Shown here piece by piece: positions 54,544-63,026 of a stretch of DNA of 64,000 nt. The notes under the pieces are model-generated. The model was not told the DNA's origin. It saw only the letters and a list, made by a program, of their open reading frames with translations, and did no database searches. Location: contig NZ_ML058597.1 in assembly GCF_003635165.1 (NCBI RefSeq), positions 744,001 to 808,000 on the forward strand, written 5' to 3'. The position numbers were made by a program, and so were the translations under genes. The stretch's first letter is position 1. Every line of letters starts with the position of its first letter. Origin of the DNA: Burkholderia sp. Nafp2/4-1b. Its GTDB lineage: Bacteria; Pseudomonadota; Gammaproteobacteria; Burkholderiales; Burkholderiaceae.

Positions 54544-55494
54544 ATGAGCACAACGACTTCCCCCTTCCAGGCAGTTCCCGCTCCGCGGCGAGTATTGATC
54601 GCCGTCGACGGTTCGAGCGCATCCGCTCATGCACTCGCGTATGCCAAGGCGTTACTTCCGGCGAATGCCGCGGTGCACATCGTCAGCGTTGCGGAAAATC
54701 CGAGAACGCTCGTCCCGCTCGGATCGAAAACCCTGGCATTCCTCGAGTCGGCGCGCGACGAATTGCTCAGGGATGCATCCGATGCGCTGTCGCGCGCCAA
54801 ATCCGCGATAGAGCGCGACGACCTCGCCATCGACACGGAGGCCATCGATCTGGGTGCCCACGGCGGTGATATCGTGCATGCACTGGCCGACAGTGCGCAA
54901 GCCTGGCAGGCCGATCTCCTGATCGTCGGCGCACGCCAGCATCATGGCCTGCTCGGCTGGGTCGAAGGAACGGTTTCCGGCCCGCTCGGCAAGCTCGTCG
55001 GCTGCCCGCTGCTCATCGTTCCGGAAGGCTTCGCATCCGTTGCCGAACACCTGCCGCGGCGGATGCTGTTCGCCGTCGACGGCAGCCCGATCGCACTCAA
55101 CGCATTGCGAACGGGATTGAAGTTCGCACGACCGGACACCGAATTCCGGGCGATACACGTCCTCGATCGCCCCGTATCGCTGGGTGATTTCGTCCCTGTC
55201 GAGACGCTGGAAAGCGCATTGATCAGCGAGGGCAATCGTGCGTTGCAAAAGGCCACGGCCCTGCTCGGCGACAGCGCAAGACAAGCACGGTCGGAACTGA
55301 TTCAGACGGACCCGAGCGGTGCTGACGTTGCTCACCTGATCGTGCACGACGCCGTCGAATGGAACGCGGATATGCTCGTCATGGGCACCCACGGGCGGCG
55401 CGGTGTCACCGGCTGGCTCGTCGGGAGCGTGGCCGGACGCGTTGCTCGCATCACCAAAACGCCGCTCCTGCTCGTGAACGCGCCGCATGCGTGA
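54544..55494 (+). CDS. Tandem universal stress protein (UspE-like)
   Basis: The 316-residue cytoplasmic protein consists of two Usp domains. Domain 1 (about 15-158) starts RRVLIAVDGSSASAHALAYA and ends with LIVGARQHHGLLGWVEGTVSGPLGKLVGCPLLIVP. Domain 2 (about 170-313) starts RRMLFAVDGSPIALNALRTG and ends in VMGTHGRRGVTGWLVGSVAGRVARITKTPLLLV. Each has the G-2x-G-9x-G-S/T nucleotide-binding pattern. Double Usp proteins of this kind are strongly induced by low oxygen and stationary phase in Burkholderia and Pseudomonas relatives. ATG follows GGGAGG. The FNR-like box upstream supports oxygen control. The stop lies in a hairpin shared with the convergent ATPase gene. Confidence 0.9.
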   Translation: MSTTTSPFQAVPAPRRVLIAVDGSSASAHALAYAKALLPANAAVHIVSVAENPRTLVPLGSKTLAFLESARDELLRDASDALSRAKSAIERDDLAIDTEAIDLGAHGGDIVHALADSAQAWQADLLIVGARQHHGLLGWVEGTVSGPLGKLVGCPLLIVPEGFASVAEHLPRRMLFAVDGSPIALNALRTGLKFARPDTEFRAIHVLDRPVSLGDFVPVETLESALISEGNRALQKATALLGDSARQARSELIQTDPSGADVAHLIVHDAVEWNADMLVMGTHGRRGVTGWLVGSVAGRVARITKTPLLLVNAPHA

Positions 55495-55518
55495 CGCGTC
55501 TCTACGCTCGTCACGCAT
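55487..55518. terminator. Shared bidirectional hairpin of convergent genes
   Basis: ATGCGTGACG (55487-55496) and CGTCACGCAT (55509-55518) form a perfect 10-bp stem over a 12-base loop. Each arm contains the last codon and TGA stop of one gene: the universal stress protein on the plus strand and the ATPase on the minus strand. No T-run on either side, so efficiency is uncertain. Confidence 0.5.
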
Positions 55519-57802
55519 CCGCGCCCACGGCGTGGAACAGCTCCTCCTCCTGCGCGCAATGCAGGCGTACGATCGCTTCCAGACCGTACAACAAGCGTTG
55601 TATCGCCTGAACCTGCAAGGTGTTCGTTCCGTCGCGCGGCAGGTCCGCGACCGTCTGCCTGAGCGAGCGGACCATCTTGAAGATCTCCCGGTGTGCGCCG
55701 CTCATCGCTGCGAGGGGATCCTCGCCACCGAGCAGCGGCGCAAGACGCGCGTAGACTTCCCGATCGTCGGCGCGCTCGTGCGGCAGCAGCCGTTGGTCCA
55801 GCGAGTCGACGACGTCGACAAGCTCGCTGGCGATAGTGGCCCCGGCCAGCTGCGGCAAGCGATCCGCGAGATCCCTGATCCGGTCCAGCAACGGTGACAA
55901 CGCCGCGTGCTCGCGCTTGAGTTGCTCGATGTCGACACCGGCCAGCCGGGTTTCCGGCGGCCTCGGGCGCACCAGCAACACGCGCAGCGCATTGACGATG
56001 ACGACGACATCGACGACTTCCTGAATCACCGCGCCGGCAATCGGCTCCAGGAATCCCGCCGCCGCGATCGTCATCGCGACGATCGACAACGACATGCCGA
56101 TCAACACGCTCTCCAGCGCGATCCGGCGCGATCGACGTGCGATGCGCATCGCATCCACGAGTCGATCAAGCCGATCCACCAGCAATACCACGTCGGCTGC
56201 TTCCGATGACGCGGCCGCTCCCCGCGCACCCATCGCGATGCCGACGTCGGCCGCCGCCAGCGCCGGCGCGTCGTTCACGCCGTCGCCGACCATGATTGTC
56301 ACGCCCTCCTTGCGCGCCGCCTGGATGGCGGCAAGCTTGTCCGCGGGCGTCTGTTCGGCGCGCACGTCGGTGACGCCCAGCAGTTCGCCAACGGCCTGGG
56401 CAATGTCGCGCCGGTCGCCGGTCAGCATGACGAGGCGCTCGACGCCCTCGCGTCTGAGCAGCCGCAACGCCCGCGGCGTTTCGAGTCGCACCTGGTCGGC
56501 CAGCTGGATCGCGCCGACCATCACGCCATCGACGCCGACGAACACGGCAGCCCCGCCCTCGTTGCCGACCCGCGTCAGGAAGGCTTCGCTCCAGGGTGCC
56601 ACCGCCGAGCAGGCGCGGACGTGCCCGAACTTGCCGATCGTGACGGTCCGGTCGTCGACCCGGCCGGTCACGCCCTCGCCGGCCGTTTCCATGACGGCCG
56701 ACGGCGGCGACAGGTGGATCCCGCGTTCTCGCGCCGCGACCGTCAGCGCATCCGAAATGACGTGGCCCGAGGCCTGGGCCAACGACGCCGCGACACGCAG
56801 CACGTCGTCCGTTCCGATGCCGGTGCCGCATTCGATGGCAACGATGCGTGCGCGCCCGCCCGTCAGCGTCCCGGTCTTGTCGAAGAACAGGATCGTCGCT
56901 TGCGCGAGACGTTCGAGCGCGCCCCCGCCTTTGACCAGGATGCCGCGTTTCGAACAACGCGACAGGCCGGACACGATGGCGACCGGCACGGCAAGGATCA
57001 ATGGACAAGGCGTGGCGACGACGAGCACGGCGAGCGCGCGCGTGACATCGCCGGTCAGCAGCCACGCGATCCCGGCGACGAGCAGCGAGGCGAGCACGAA
57101 GAACGCGGCGTAACGATCCGCGAGACGCACGGACGGACCGCGCTCGTGTTGAGCGCGCTCGACCATGCGGACGATGCCTGCAAACGTGCTGTCGCCTGCC
57201 GTGGTGCGGGCGACCATGTCGAATGGCGCGCCTGCGTTGACCACGCCGCTGCAGACGCTTTCCCCCGAACGTCGCCGTTGGGTGGACGACTCGCCCGTCA
57301 GCATGGACTCGTCCAGTTCCGCGTCGTCCGTCAACGTGCCGTCGACCGGCGCGCATTCGCCGCTACGCACGAGCAGCCTGTCACCCGGAATGATGGTTTC
57401 CGGCGCAACGGAACGCCATTCGCCGTTCTCGAACCGGGTCGCCTGCCGGGGGGCACGGCCGAGCAGCGCGGTCATCTCGCGTTGCGCTCGGTCCTGCGCA
57501 TACCGCTCCAGGGTCCGGCCGCTTGCCAGCATCAATGCGATGACCGCGGCAGTCAGCGTCTCGTCGAGCGCGATGGCGAGCCCGATCGCCAGCCACGCGA
57601 GCACGTCGATGCCAGCCTGCCGTTTCGCCACTGCCCTTGCAAGGGACACCGTCAACGCGAGCAAGACCGGCACCGTACCCAGCAGCCAGACGACCCGCGC
57701 GAGCGAAGGCAGGCCGAACGCCATGCATATACCGCCTGCGGCGAGCGTAACGGCCGCCAGGACCAGCAATGCGAGATCGATCGACCAGGGAATTCGGGAC
57801 AT
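55511..57802 (-). CDS. P1B-5 type metal-transporting ATPase with C-terminal hemerythrin domain (Nia-like)
   Basis: A 763-residue P-type ATPase. Seen: LTGES near 168 (actuator), TPCPLI near 262 in the metal-binding membrane helix, DKTGT near 307 (phosphorylated Asp), and MVGDGVNDAPALAAADVGIAM near 510. There is no N-terminal metal-binding domain. Residues about 625-760 are a hemerythrin-like domain (LKREHAALSPLL, LLPHERADDREVY, GAHREIFKMVR, RLHCAQEEELFH). The TPC motif plus C-terminal hemerythrin-like domain defines the P1B-5 class, exemplified by Nia of Sinorhizobium meliloti, linked to Ni/Fe export. The second ATG is chosen because GGAAG has better spacing to it. An FNR-like box lies 104 bases upstream. 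Confidence 0.88.
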   Translation of the reverse strand: MSRIPWSIDLALLVLAAVTLAAGGICMAFGLPSLARVVWLLGTVPVLLALTVSLARAVAKRQAGIDVLAWLAIGLAIALDETLTAAVIALMLASGRTLERYAQDRAQREMTALLGRAPRQATRFENGEWRSVAPETIIPGDRLLVRSGECAPVDGTLTDDAELDESMLTGESSTQRRRSGESVCSGVVNAGAPFDMVARTTAGDSTFAGIVRMVERAQHERGPSVRLADRYAAFFVLASLLVAGIAWLLTGDVTRALAVLVVATPCPLILAVPVAIVSGLSRCSKRGILVKGGGALERLAQATILFFDKTGTLTGGRARIVAIECGTGIGTDDVLRVAASLAQASGHVISDALTVAARERGIHLSPPSAVMETAGEGVTGRVDDRTVTIGKFGHVRACSAVAPWSEAFLTRVGNEGGAAVFVGVDGVMVGAIQLADQVRLETPRALRLLRREGVERLVMLTGDRRDIAQAVGELLGVTDVRAEQTPADKLAAIQAARKEGVTIMVGDGVNDAPALAAADVGIAMGARGAAASSEAADVVLLVDRLDRLVDAMRIARRSRRIALESVLIGMSLSIVAMTIAAAGFLEPIAGAVIQEVVDVVVIVNALRVLLVRPRPPETRLAGVDIEQLKREHAALSPLLDRIRDLADRLPQLAGATIASELVDVVDSLDQRLLPHERADDREVYARLAPLLGGEDPLAAMSGAHREIFKMVRSLRQTVADLPRDGTNTLQVQAIQRLLYGLEAIVRLHCAQEEELFHAVGADA

Positions 57803-57905
57803 GACCATTCTTCCGATTGCCGTGCACGGCGGGTTCGCCGCATCCGGTTCCGATTGCGGTTGCGGACGGCGTGGCATCAGTCTAGGAAACGCCGCGGTTC
57901 GACCG

Positions 57906-57919
57906 TTGACCTGCGTCAC
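57906..57919. promoter_or_regulatory. FNR/ANR-like box TTGAC-CTGC-GTCAC between divergent genes
   Basis: One mismatch from symmetry. It lies between the P1B-5 ATPase (minus) and the DedA-like gene (plus), roughly 104-116 bases from each start, so it could serve either or both. Confidence 0.55.
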
Positions 57920-58034
57920 GGCGAAGCGCGTCACGCGAACGGCCGGCATGGCGCGCTGCTTGACATGAATCAGGCGTTCGACGCCTTTCGTCAGCACAAT
58001 CGAAGCGTGACACCGGAGCCCTGGAGTCGATATC

Positions 58035-58652
58035 GTGCTGACGCTGGCTGTACTGTTTCTGCTGATTCTCCTGCTGAATCTCATGCCGGCGTTCGCCCCG
58101 CCGACATGGATGGCGATGTCGTGGGTCGGGTTCAACCTGCCCGACGGCAATCCGCTGGTCTTTGCCGTCGTGGCGGCTGGCGCGGCGACGACCGGCCGCG
58201 TCATTCTGGCGATCTTCGCAAGGTCGCTCGTGCGCTCCCGCTGGATGCGGGACGCGGATCGCGAGAACATCGACGTCGCCACGCACTGGCTGCGCAAGCA
58301 CAGGACGCTCACCGCCGGTGCGTTCTTCTTCTATGCGTTGAGCCCGCTTCCGTCGAACTATCTGTTCATCGCTTACGGCCTTTCCGGGTTGCCGCTCAGG
58401 ATCATCGCCGCGGCGTTCTTCGTCGGCCGCGCCACGACCTATGCGATCTGGGCGCACCTCGGCCGCTTCGCGTCGACCCGGCTGGACGTGGAGTCCGGAT
58501 TCGAAGGCACTTATCTCGGCGGGTACTTCGTCGTTACGCAACTGGTGTTGCTCGGCGTCGTGTTCGCGTTGATGAGGCTCGATTGGCGCGCGCTGCTCAC
58601 CGAACGCCGGTTGACGTTCCGGCGCAGCCATCCTCCGCACGGTGCGGAATGA
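58035..58652 (+). CDS. DedA/SNARE-associated-like small membrane protein
   Basis: A 205-residue membrane protein from GTG with GGAG nine bases upstream. Four to five hydrophobic spans are visible (LTLAVLFLLILLLNLMPAFAPP; VFAVVAAGAATTGRVILAIFA; TLTAGAFFFYALSPLPSNYLFIAYGL; GGYFVVTQLVLLGVVFALM). The ALSPLPSNYLFIAYGLSGLP stretch and FVGRATTYAIW match the SNARE-associated/DedA (VTT domain) family, which act as membrane flippases or transporters for lipids in the inner membrane. Divergent from the P1B-5 ATPase with a shared regulatory gap containing an FNR-like box. Confidence 0.75.
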   Translation: MLTLAVLFLLILLLNLMPAFAPPTWMAMSWVGFNLPDGNPLVFAVVAAGAATTGRVILAIFARSLVRSRWMRDADRENIDVATHWLRKHRTLTAGAFFFYALSPLPSNYLFIAYGLSGLPLRIIAAAFFVGRATTYAIWAHLGRFASTRLDVESGFEGTYLGGYFVVTQLVLLGVVFALMRLDWRALLTERRLTFRRSHPPHGAE

Positions 58653-59043
58653 AGCCCCGCATGCGCGCCGTGCCGATCGGCCGCGCCGGCCGCATCGGCC
58701 GACCGTTGCTGCTCGCCGTGCAGTCTGTTCGGACACGTAGATGACCGACTAGCTGGCCGCCCCGGTTTCATCGGCCAACTATGAGGTTGACCGAATCGGC
58801 TATTGGGTGAGCCGGCATGGCTGGCATTTCGCGCAACTGCCGCAGGCCGGCCACGAATTCACGCTGATGCTGCTCGTGTTTCCAATGCAGGTCGCCGCAT
58901 TCTGAATCGAACCCGGCGCCCGGCGCATTCGGCCTTGTGTCGGCGGACAGCTCCTGCACCGAACCGTTGCAGGCAGCGCGTTCGATATTGCGCAGACGCC
59001 GCGCGCCTATCGGTGTCACGACCGCCGTCGGTCCGACATTCGT
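58653..59043. other. Intergenic region with an orphan coding-like fragment
   Basis: No complete gene. The plus-strand frame 58753-58905 reads LAAPVSSANYEVDRIGYWVS, later ends LMLLVFPMQVAAF and stops, with plausible codons but no start or ribosome site. It may be the C-terminal relic of a lost gene. Nothing else recognised. Confidence 0.3.
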
Positions 59044-61422
59044 TCAGTACAGCAGAAACGCGGCCCGCTCGCCGGCGAACGCCGTATCCTGAGCATCGAT
59101 CACCCGTTCGATCTCGTCGAGCGGCCGCCCCGCGTCCAGCATGTCCGCCACCTCGCGCGAGCCGACCGATGCCCGTATCGCGTCGATGCGGAACTGCGCC
59201 GGGTAACGCCGGCGCAGCGCCAGTGCGAGCGCCAGCCCGAGCTTGCCCGGCCGCGCCGCGCCGGGCGTCCGTTCGATGCGCACGCCTTCGCACACGCTGC
59301 CCCCGTACGGTCCTTCCGTCGGCACGAATCTGACCGGCGAGAACTTTGCATCGAGCCGCATCGCGCGAAGATCGTCCGCGAGGCGACGCGCGTCGATCCA
59401 CGGTGCGCCCACCACGCTGAACGGCGTCGCCGTGCCGCGCCCGACACTGATCGCCGCCCCCTCGATGAGCCCGGTCTCCGGGTACAGCGACAGCGCGGCG
59501 CCGTCGCGCAGGTTCGGCGATGGCGGCACGCGGCCGAGCCCGGTATCGTCGAAGCGCAGCGCGCGTGTGTAGTTCGCCATCGGCACCACGGTCAGCACGG
59601 CGCCGATATGCAGGCGGTCGTTGAACAGCCGTGCCAGTTCGCCGAGCGTCATGCCGGGCTGCAGCGGCAACGGGTAATAGCCGGTGAACGTCGCCGGCCC
59701 GGCATCGGCCACGGGACCGCCGAATACGTCGCCTCCCAGCGGGTCCGGCCGATCGAGCACGAGCACCGGGCGATGCGCGGCGGCGGCGGCTTCGAGCGCG
59801 TAACCGAGTGTGGCCAGGTACGTGAAGAAGCGTACGCCCGCGTCCTGCAGGTCGATCACCAGCACGTCGGCATCGGCAAGCAGCGCGGGCGCGATCCTTC
59901 GCCGTTCGCCGTAGAGGCTGTGAACGACCAGACCGGTCGCGTCGTCGATCGTGTCGCCGAACGTTTCGTCGATGTCGGTGCCGAGCCCGTGCTCGGGTGC
60001 GAACAGCGCGACGAGCCGAACGTCCGGCGCCTGTGCGAGCAGATCGACCGTGCGCCGACCGAGCCGGTCGAACCCGCTGCGATTCGTGACGAGCGCGATG
60101 TGCTTCCCCGCCACGGCCGCGAAGCCGCTCGCCGCGAGCACGTCGATGCCGGCCAGTACCGGCCCGTGCGATACCGGCAGCCGTGCCGCCCGCGCGACAG
60201 CCGCGGCCATCTCGGGCACGTGCGTCGCAATCCGCGACGACGTCGCCGGCGCGGTCCCGCTCGATACGATGCCGAGCACGAGCGCGCGCAGTGGCATCGC
60301 CGTGCCGGTTTCGTCGGGATACAGCCGGCTCGTCAGCACGATCGCGAAGCGGCGCGTCACGGGATCGATCCACAGGGCCGTGCCTGTGTAGCCGAGGTGC
60401 TGCAGCGCGCCGAGCGGCGGCAATCGGTAGCGGTTCGCAACGAGCGGCGGCGCCACCGCCCAGCCCGGCGTGTGCAGGTCGCCGTCCGCATCGAGCGTGG
60501 CCGGTGTCTCGAGTGCGGCGACGCTGCGGCGCGCTAGCACGCGTGTCGGCCCGAGCGCGCCGTCGTTCAGCAGCATGCGCGCGAAAAGCGCCAGATCATC
60601 CGCGCTCGAGAATAGGCCCGCATTGCCGGCAATGCCGCCCATCGCCGCCGCGACGGGATCGTGCACGCGCCCCCTCGGCAGGCGGCCATCGCGCACGACG
60701 GTGGGCGCCACGCGCGTAAGCAGCGGCGCCGGCGGCCGGAACGCGGTACTCGCCATCCCGAGCGGCGCGAACAGATGTGTAGCGCACCACACGTCGAGCG
60801 GCCGGTGCGACACGCGCTCGACGATCTCGCCCAGGGCCACGTAGTTGACATCGCTGTAGCGCACCCGTGTGCCGGCCGGGGCATCCGGCGTCATCGCGAC
60901 GATGTCGGCCAGCACGGCAGCGCGGCTGCGCAGCGCGCGGGAAGACGACACGCCGGCCGGCAGCCCCGACACATGGGCGAGCAACTGTCGAATCGTGACG
61001 CCGGCCTTGCCGTGCGTACCAAACGCGGGCCAGTAGCGTGCGGCTGGCGCGTCGAGGCTCAGCATGCCGCGCTCCGCGAGCTGCATGATCGCGACGGCGG
61101 TCGCCACTGGCTTCGTCAGTGACGCGAGATCAAAGACGGTATCGGCCGTCATCGCCTCGACGTGCCCGCCCGTAACGCGCAGACCACGCGCCACGCGCAC
61201 CCGCACGCCATCCGCGTCGCCCGTCACGACCACCGCGCCGGCCAGATGGCCGTCCGCGATCTCGGCCGCGATCGCCTCATTGATCACGGCGGCCTGCTGC
61301 TGCGCCATTGCCGTGCCGGGTTCCGCGTGCGCTCCGGCTGACGCAAGCGCGAACAGCAGCGCGCCGATCAGTGCGGCAGCGCACCGGGATCGTCGCAATC
61401 GAGCGCGTTTCACTGCATCCAT
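59044..61422 (-). CDS. Exported beta-lactamase-fold serine hydrolase fused to NamZ-type (DUF1343) exo-N-acetylmuramidase
   Basis: A 792-residue fusion. Residues 1-32 are a signal peptide (CAAALIGALLFALASAGAHA). Residues about 40-395 form a class-C beta-lactamase/CubicO domain: SLTK at 101-104 with the nucleophilic Ser and Lys, YSDVN near 189, and HVSGLPAGV. Residues about 415-792 are a DUF1343/NamZ domain: KHIALVTNRSGFDRLGRRTVDLLA, LFAPEHGLGTDI, LVIDLQDAGVRFFTYLATL, PVLVLDRPDPLGGD, PSPNLRDGAALSLYPETG and EGTNVSVGRGT-like EGAAISVGRGT. NamZ enzymes release terminal MurNAc from peptidoglycan fragments. The pairing suggests periplasmic processing of cell-wall peptides and glycans for recycling or scavenging. 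ATG MDAVKRARLRRS was chosen; the ribosome site is weak. Confidence 0.88.
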   Translation of the reverse strand: MDAVKRARLRRSRCAAALIGALLFALASAGAHAEPGTAMAQQQAAVINEAIAAEIADGHLAGAVVVTGDADGVRVRVARGLRVTGGHVEAMTADTVFDLASLTKPVATAVAIMQLAERGMLSLDAPAARYWPAFGTHGKAGVTIRQLLAHVSGLPAGVSSSRALRSRAAVLADIVAMTPDAPAGTRVRYSDVNYVALGEIVERVSHRPLDVWCATHLFAPLGMASTAFRPPAPLLTRVAPTVVRDGRLPRGRVHDPVAAAMGGIAGNAGLFSSADDLALFARMLLNDGALGPTRVLARRSVAALETPATLDADGDLHTPGWAVAPPLVANRYRLPPLGALQHLGYTGTALWIDPVTRRFAIVLTSRLYPDETGTAMPLRALVLGIVSSGTAPATSSRIATHVPEMAAAVARAARLPVSHGPVLAGIDVLAASGFAAVAGKHIALVTNRSGFDRLGRRTVDLLAQAPDVRLVALFAPEHGLGTDIDETFGDTIDDATGLVVHSLYGERRRIAPALLADADVLVIDLQDAGVRFFTYLATLGYALEAAAAAHRPVLVLDRPDPLGGDVFGGPVADAGPATFTGYYPLPLQPGMTLGELARLFNDRLHIGAVLTVVPMANYTRALRFDDTGLGRVPPSPNLRDGAALSLYPETGLIEGAAISVGRGTATPFSVVGAPWIDARRLADDLRAMRLDAKFSPVRFVPTEGPYGGSVCEGVRIERTPGAARPGKLGLALALALRRRYPAQFRIDAIRASVGSREVADMLDAGRPLDEIERVIDAQDTAFAGERAAFLLY

Positions 61423-61531
61423 TCTTTCTTGCCGACAGCAGCGGCGATGTCGATCCGCACCCGGACGACTGCTGTGCCGATGTCGGGAACGCCTCGCATC
61501 GCCTGGCTCGTCCGTGCCGATCACAGCATGG

Positions 61532-62005
61532 CTAGCGGTCCGTTTGCGGCTGCGAGGCGGGACACCCCGTACACAGACGCATCGCCCCGTGCCGTTCCGG
61601 GTCGTGCCAGTAAAAGCGCACCTCGACGGCGCCGCGCGCCGGAACGACGGCGTGCCGGACTTCCTGAACAGCCCGATCGTGCGCGGACACGGTATATCGC
61701 CCCGGCGGCACGCGGGCGAACAGGAACGGCCCGTTCGTGTGTGCGTCGAGCACCCTCGACTTGCCGGACAACAGCGTCACATCGACGTCGGAAAGATAGT
61801 GGCCGGCCTTCGATGCGAACGTGATCCGCAGGTTGTAACGAGGGGCGACGTCGCGAAACGCGGTGACCTCGTCCTGGCCGATCCCGCCGGTGATATAAGC
61901 GACACCATTGCGCACGATCGGTTCGGTCGACGTTTCGGCCAGCGCGTTCGCGCCGGCGTTCAGCAGGCAGGCCGCCAGCAGCACCTTCACGGTTCCGGTC
62001 CACAT
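61532..62005 (-). CDS. Small exported protein with carboxypeptidase-regulatory-like beta domain
   Basis: The 157-residue protein starts MWTGTVKVLLAACLLNAGANALA after AGGAGAG, a good signal peptide (possibly lipoprotein-like at LAAC, but the following residues fit signal peptidase I better). The mature part (YITGGIGQDEVTAF, NLRITFASKAGHYLSDVDVTLLSG, HTNGPFLFARVPPGRYTVSAHDRAVQEVRHAVVPARG) has the beta-sandwich pattern of carboxypeptidase regulatory-like domains, and two cysteines near the end (CTGC). Likely periplasmic, carbohydrate- or protein-binding. It is followed, 110 bases on, by the NamZ fusion in the same direction and may be cotranscribed. Confidence 0.7.
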   Translation of the reverse strand: MWTGTVKVLLAACLLNAGANALAETSTEPIVRNGVAYITGGIGQDEVTAFRDVAPRYNLRITFASKAGHYLSDVDVTLLSGKSRVLDAHTNGPFLFARVPPGRYTVSAHDRAVQEVRHAVVPARGAVEVRFYWHDPERHGAMRLCTGCPASQPQTDR

Positions 62006-62473
62006 CTTCACTCTCCTGATTGAACACGCATGGTCGCGCTGCCGCCTGTCCCGTCTCAGAGCGTGGCGCGGACGGCAACGTCGCCCCTGCGTATCGACGA
62101 CGATGCCAGCGTCGCGCGGAACGTCAATTTCCCGTTGACCCATGTCAAGCGCGTTCCAGTCGAAGAGTACGCAGGCGAAGCGGGCACCGCGATTCAGTCA
62201 TCGCGCCCCGCCCTCCCGAGCGGCGCGGCAAGCCCGAAAACGCGAGGCACCGCATCCGGCACGCGCAATCGCTCGTGACGGCTGTCAGCCGATATTGCAT
62301 GGCCCGTCGGAAATTTCCGACACGGCGGCCCGACGTCGGACAGCAAGCTCAGGCCACGCTGATTGTCCCGCGCGGCGCCGCTGCCAATACTGGAGACGTG
62401 ACAGGACGCAACGTGTTTCGCGGCCGGCGCGTGGTTCTTCCGCCACGCCGCCGCAGGGATCGAGGAGCAGGCG
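62006..62473. other. Intergenic region between divergent genes
   Basis: About 470 bases holding the promoters of the small exported protein (minus) and the LRAT-like gene (plus). No gene-like frame. A 16-bp perfect palindrome occurs at 62306-62321. Confidence 0.35.
62306..62321. promoter_or_regulatory. Perfect palindrome GTCGGAAATTTCCGAC
   Basis: Sixteen bases with complete two-fold symmetry, 153 bases before the LRAT-like start. Candidate operator for the divergent promoters; the cognate regulator is not in the window. Confidence 0.45.
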
Positions 62474-62971
62474 ATGATTCATCTGACCGCAGAGCATGCC
62501 GACGATGCAATGCTGGGTGGCGAACCACCGGTCGGTGCCCACCTCGTAACCCGCCGCCCCGGCTATGTGCATCACGGGATCTACATTGGCGACGGCAACG
62601 TGATTCACTACGCGGGATGGTCATGCCATCAGAACGGCGGTCCGGTCGAAGTCGTCAGCCTCAAAGTCTTCCGTGCAGGCTTCGACCTCGCGGTCATTCG
62701 GCACACGCGCACGCTGTACAACGGAACGGAAGCGGCACGCCGTGCGGCATCGCGCCTTGGCGAATGCCGCTACCGACTTCTCACGAACAACTGCGAACAC
62801 TTCTGCCTGTGGTGTCTGTTCGGTGTCGGTCGGAGCGAGCAGGTCGCGTCGTGCCTGCGCAATCCGGTGCACGGCGCCGCGGTCGTCGTCATGCTGATTG
62901 CCTGCGTACTCGCAGCACGGTGGCATCCGGCAACGGACGCGCTCGAATGCCCGGTCCGGTGTACGGCCTAG
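62474..62971 (+). CDS. LRAT-like (NlpC/P60 superfamily) cysteine enzyme
   Basis: The 165-residue protein starts after GAGGAG. It has the LRAT/H-box pattern: HHGIYIGDGNVIHYAG near residue 33 (catalytic His plus polar residue) and NNCEHFCLWCLFG near 105, with Cys107 in the NCEHF motif as nucleophile. LRAT-family proteins are circularly permuted NlpC/P60 fold enzymes that transfer or hydrolyse acyl groups. The C-terminus has one hydrophobic span (AAVVVMLIACVLAARW near 133-150), suggesting a membrane anchor. Bacterial members are little studied. It is divergent from the exported protein and converges with the glycoside hydrolase gene. Confidence 0.8.
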   Translation: MIHLTAEHADDAMLGGEPPVGAHLVTRRPGYVHHGIYIGDGNVIHYAGWSCHQNGGPVEVVSLKVFRAGFDLAVIRHTRTLYNGTEAARRAASRLGECRYRLLTNNCEHFCLWCLFGVGRSEQVASCLRNPVHGAAVVVMLIACVLAARWHPATDALECPVRCTA

Positions 62972-63026
62972 CATCGGCCGCAGTGCCGCCACCGGGTCGA
63001 TCGATACCTTCGTCCAGGCAGGCCGC

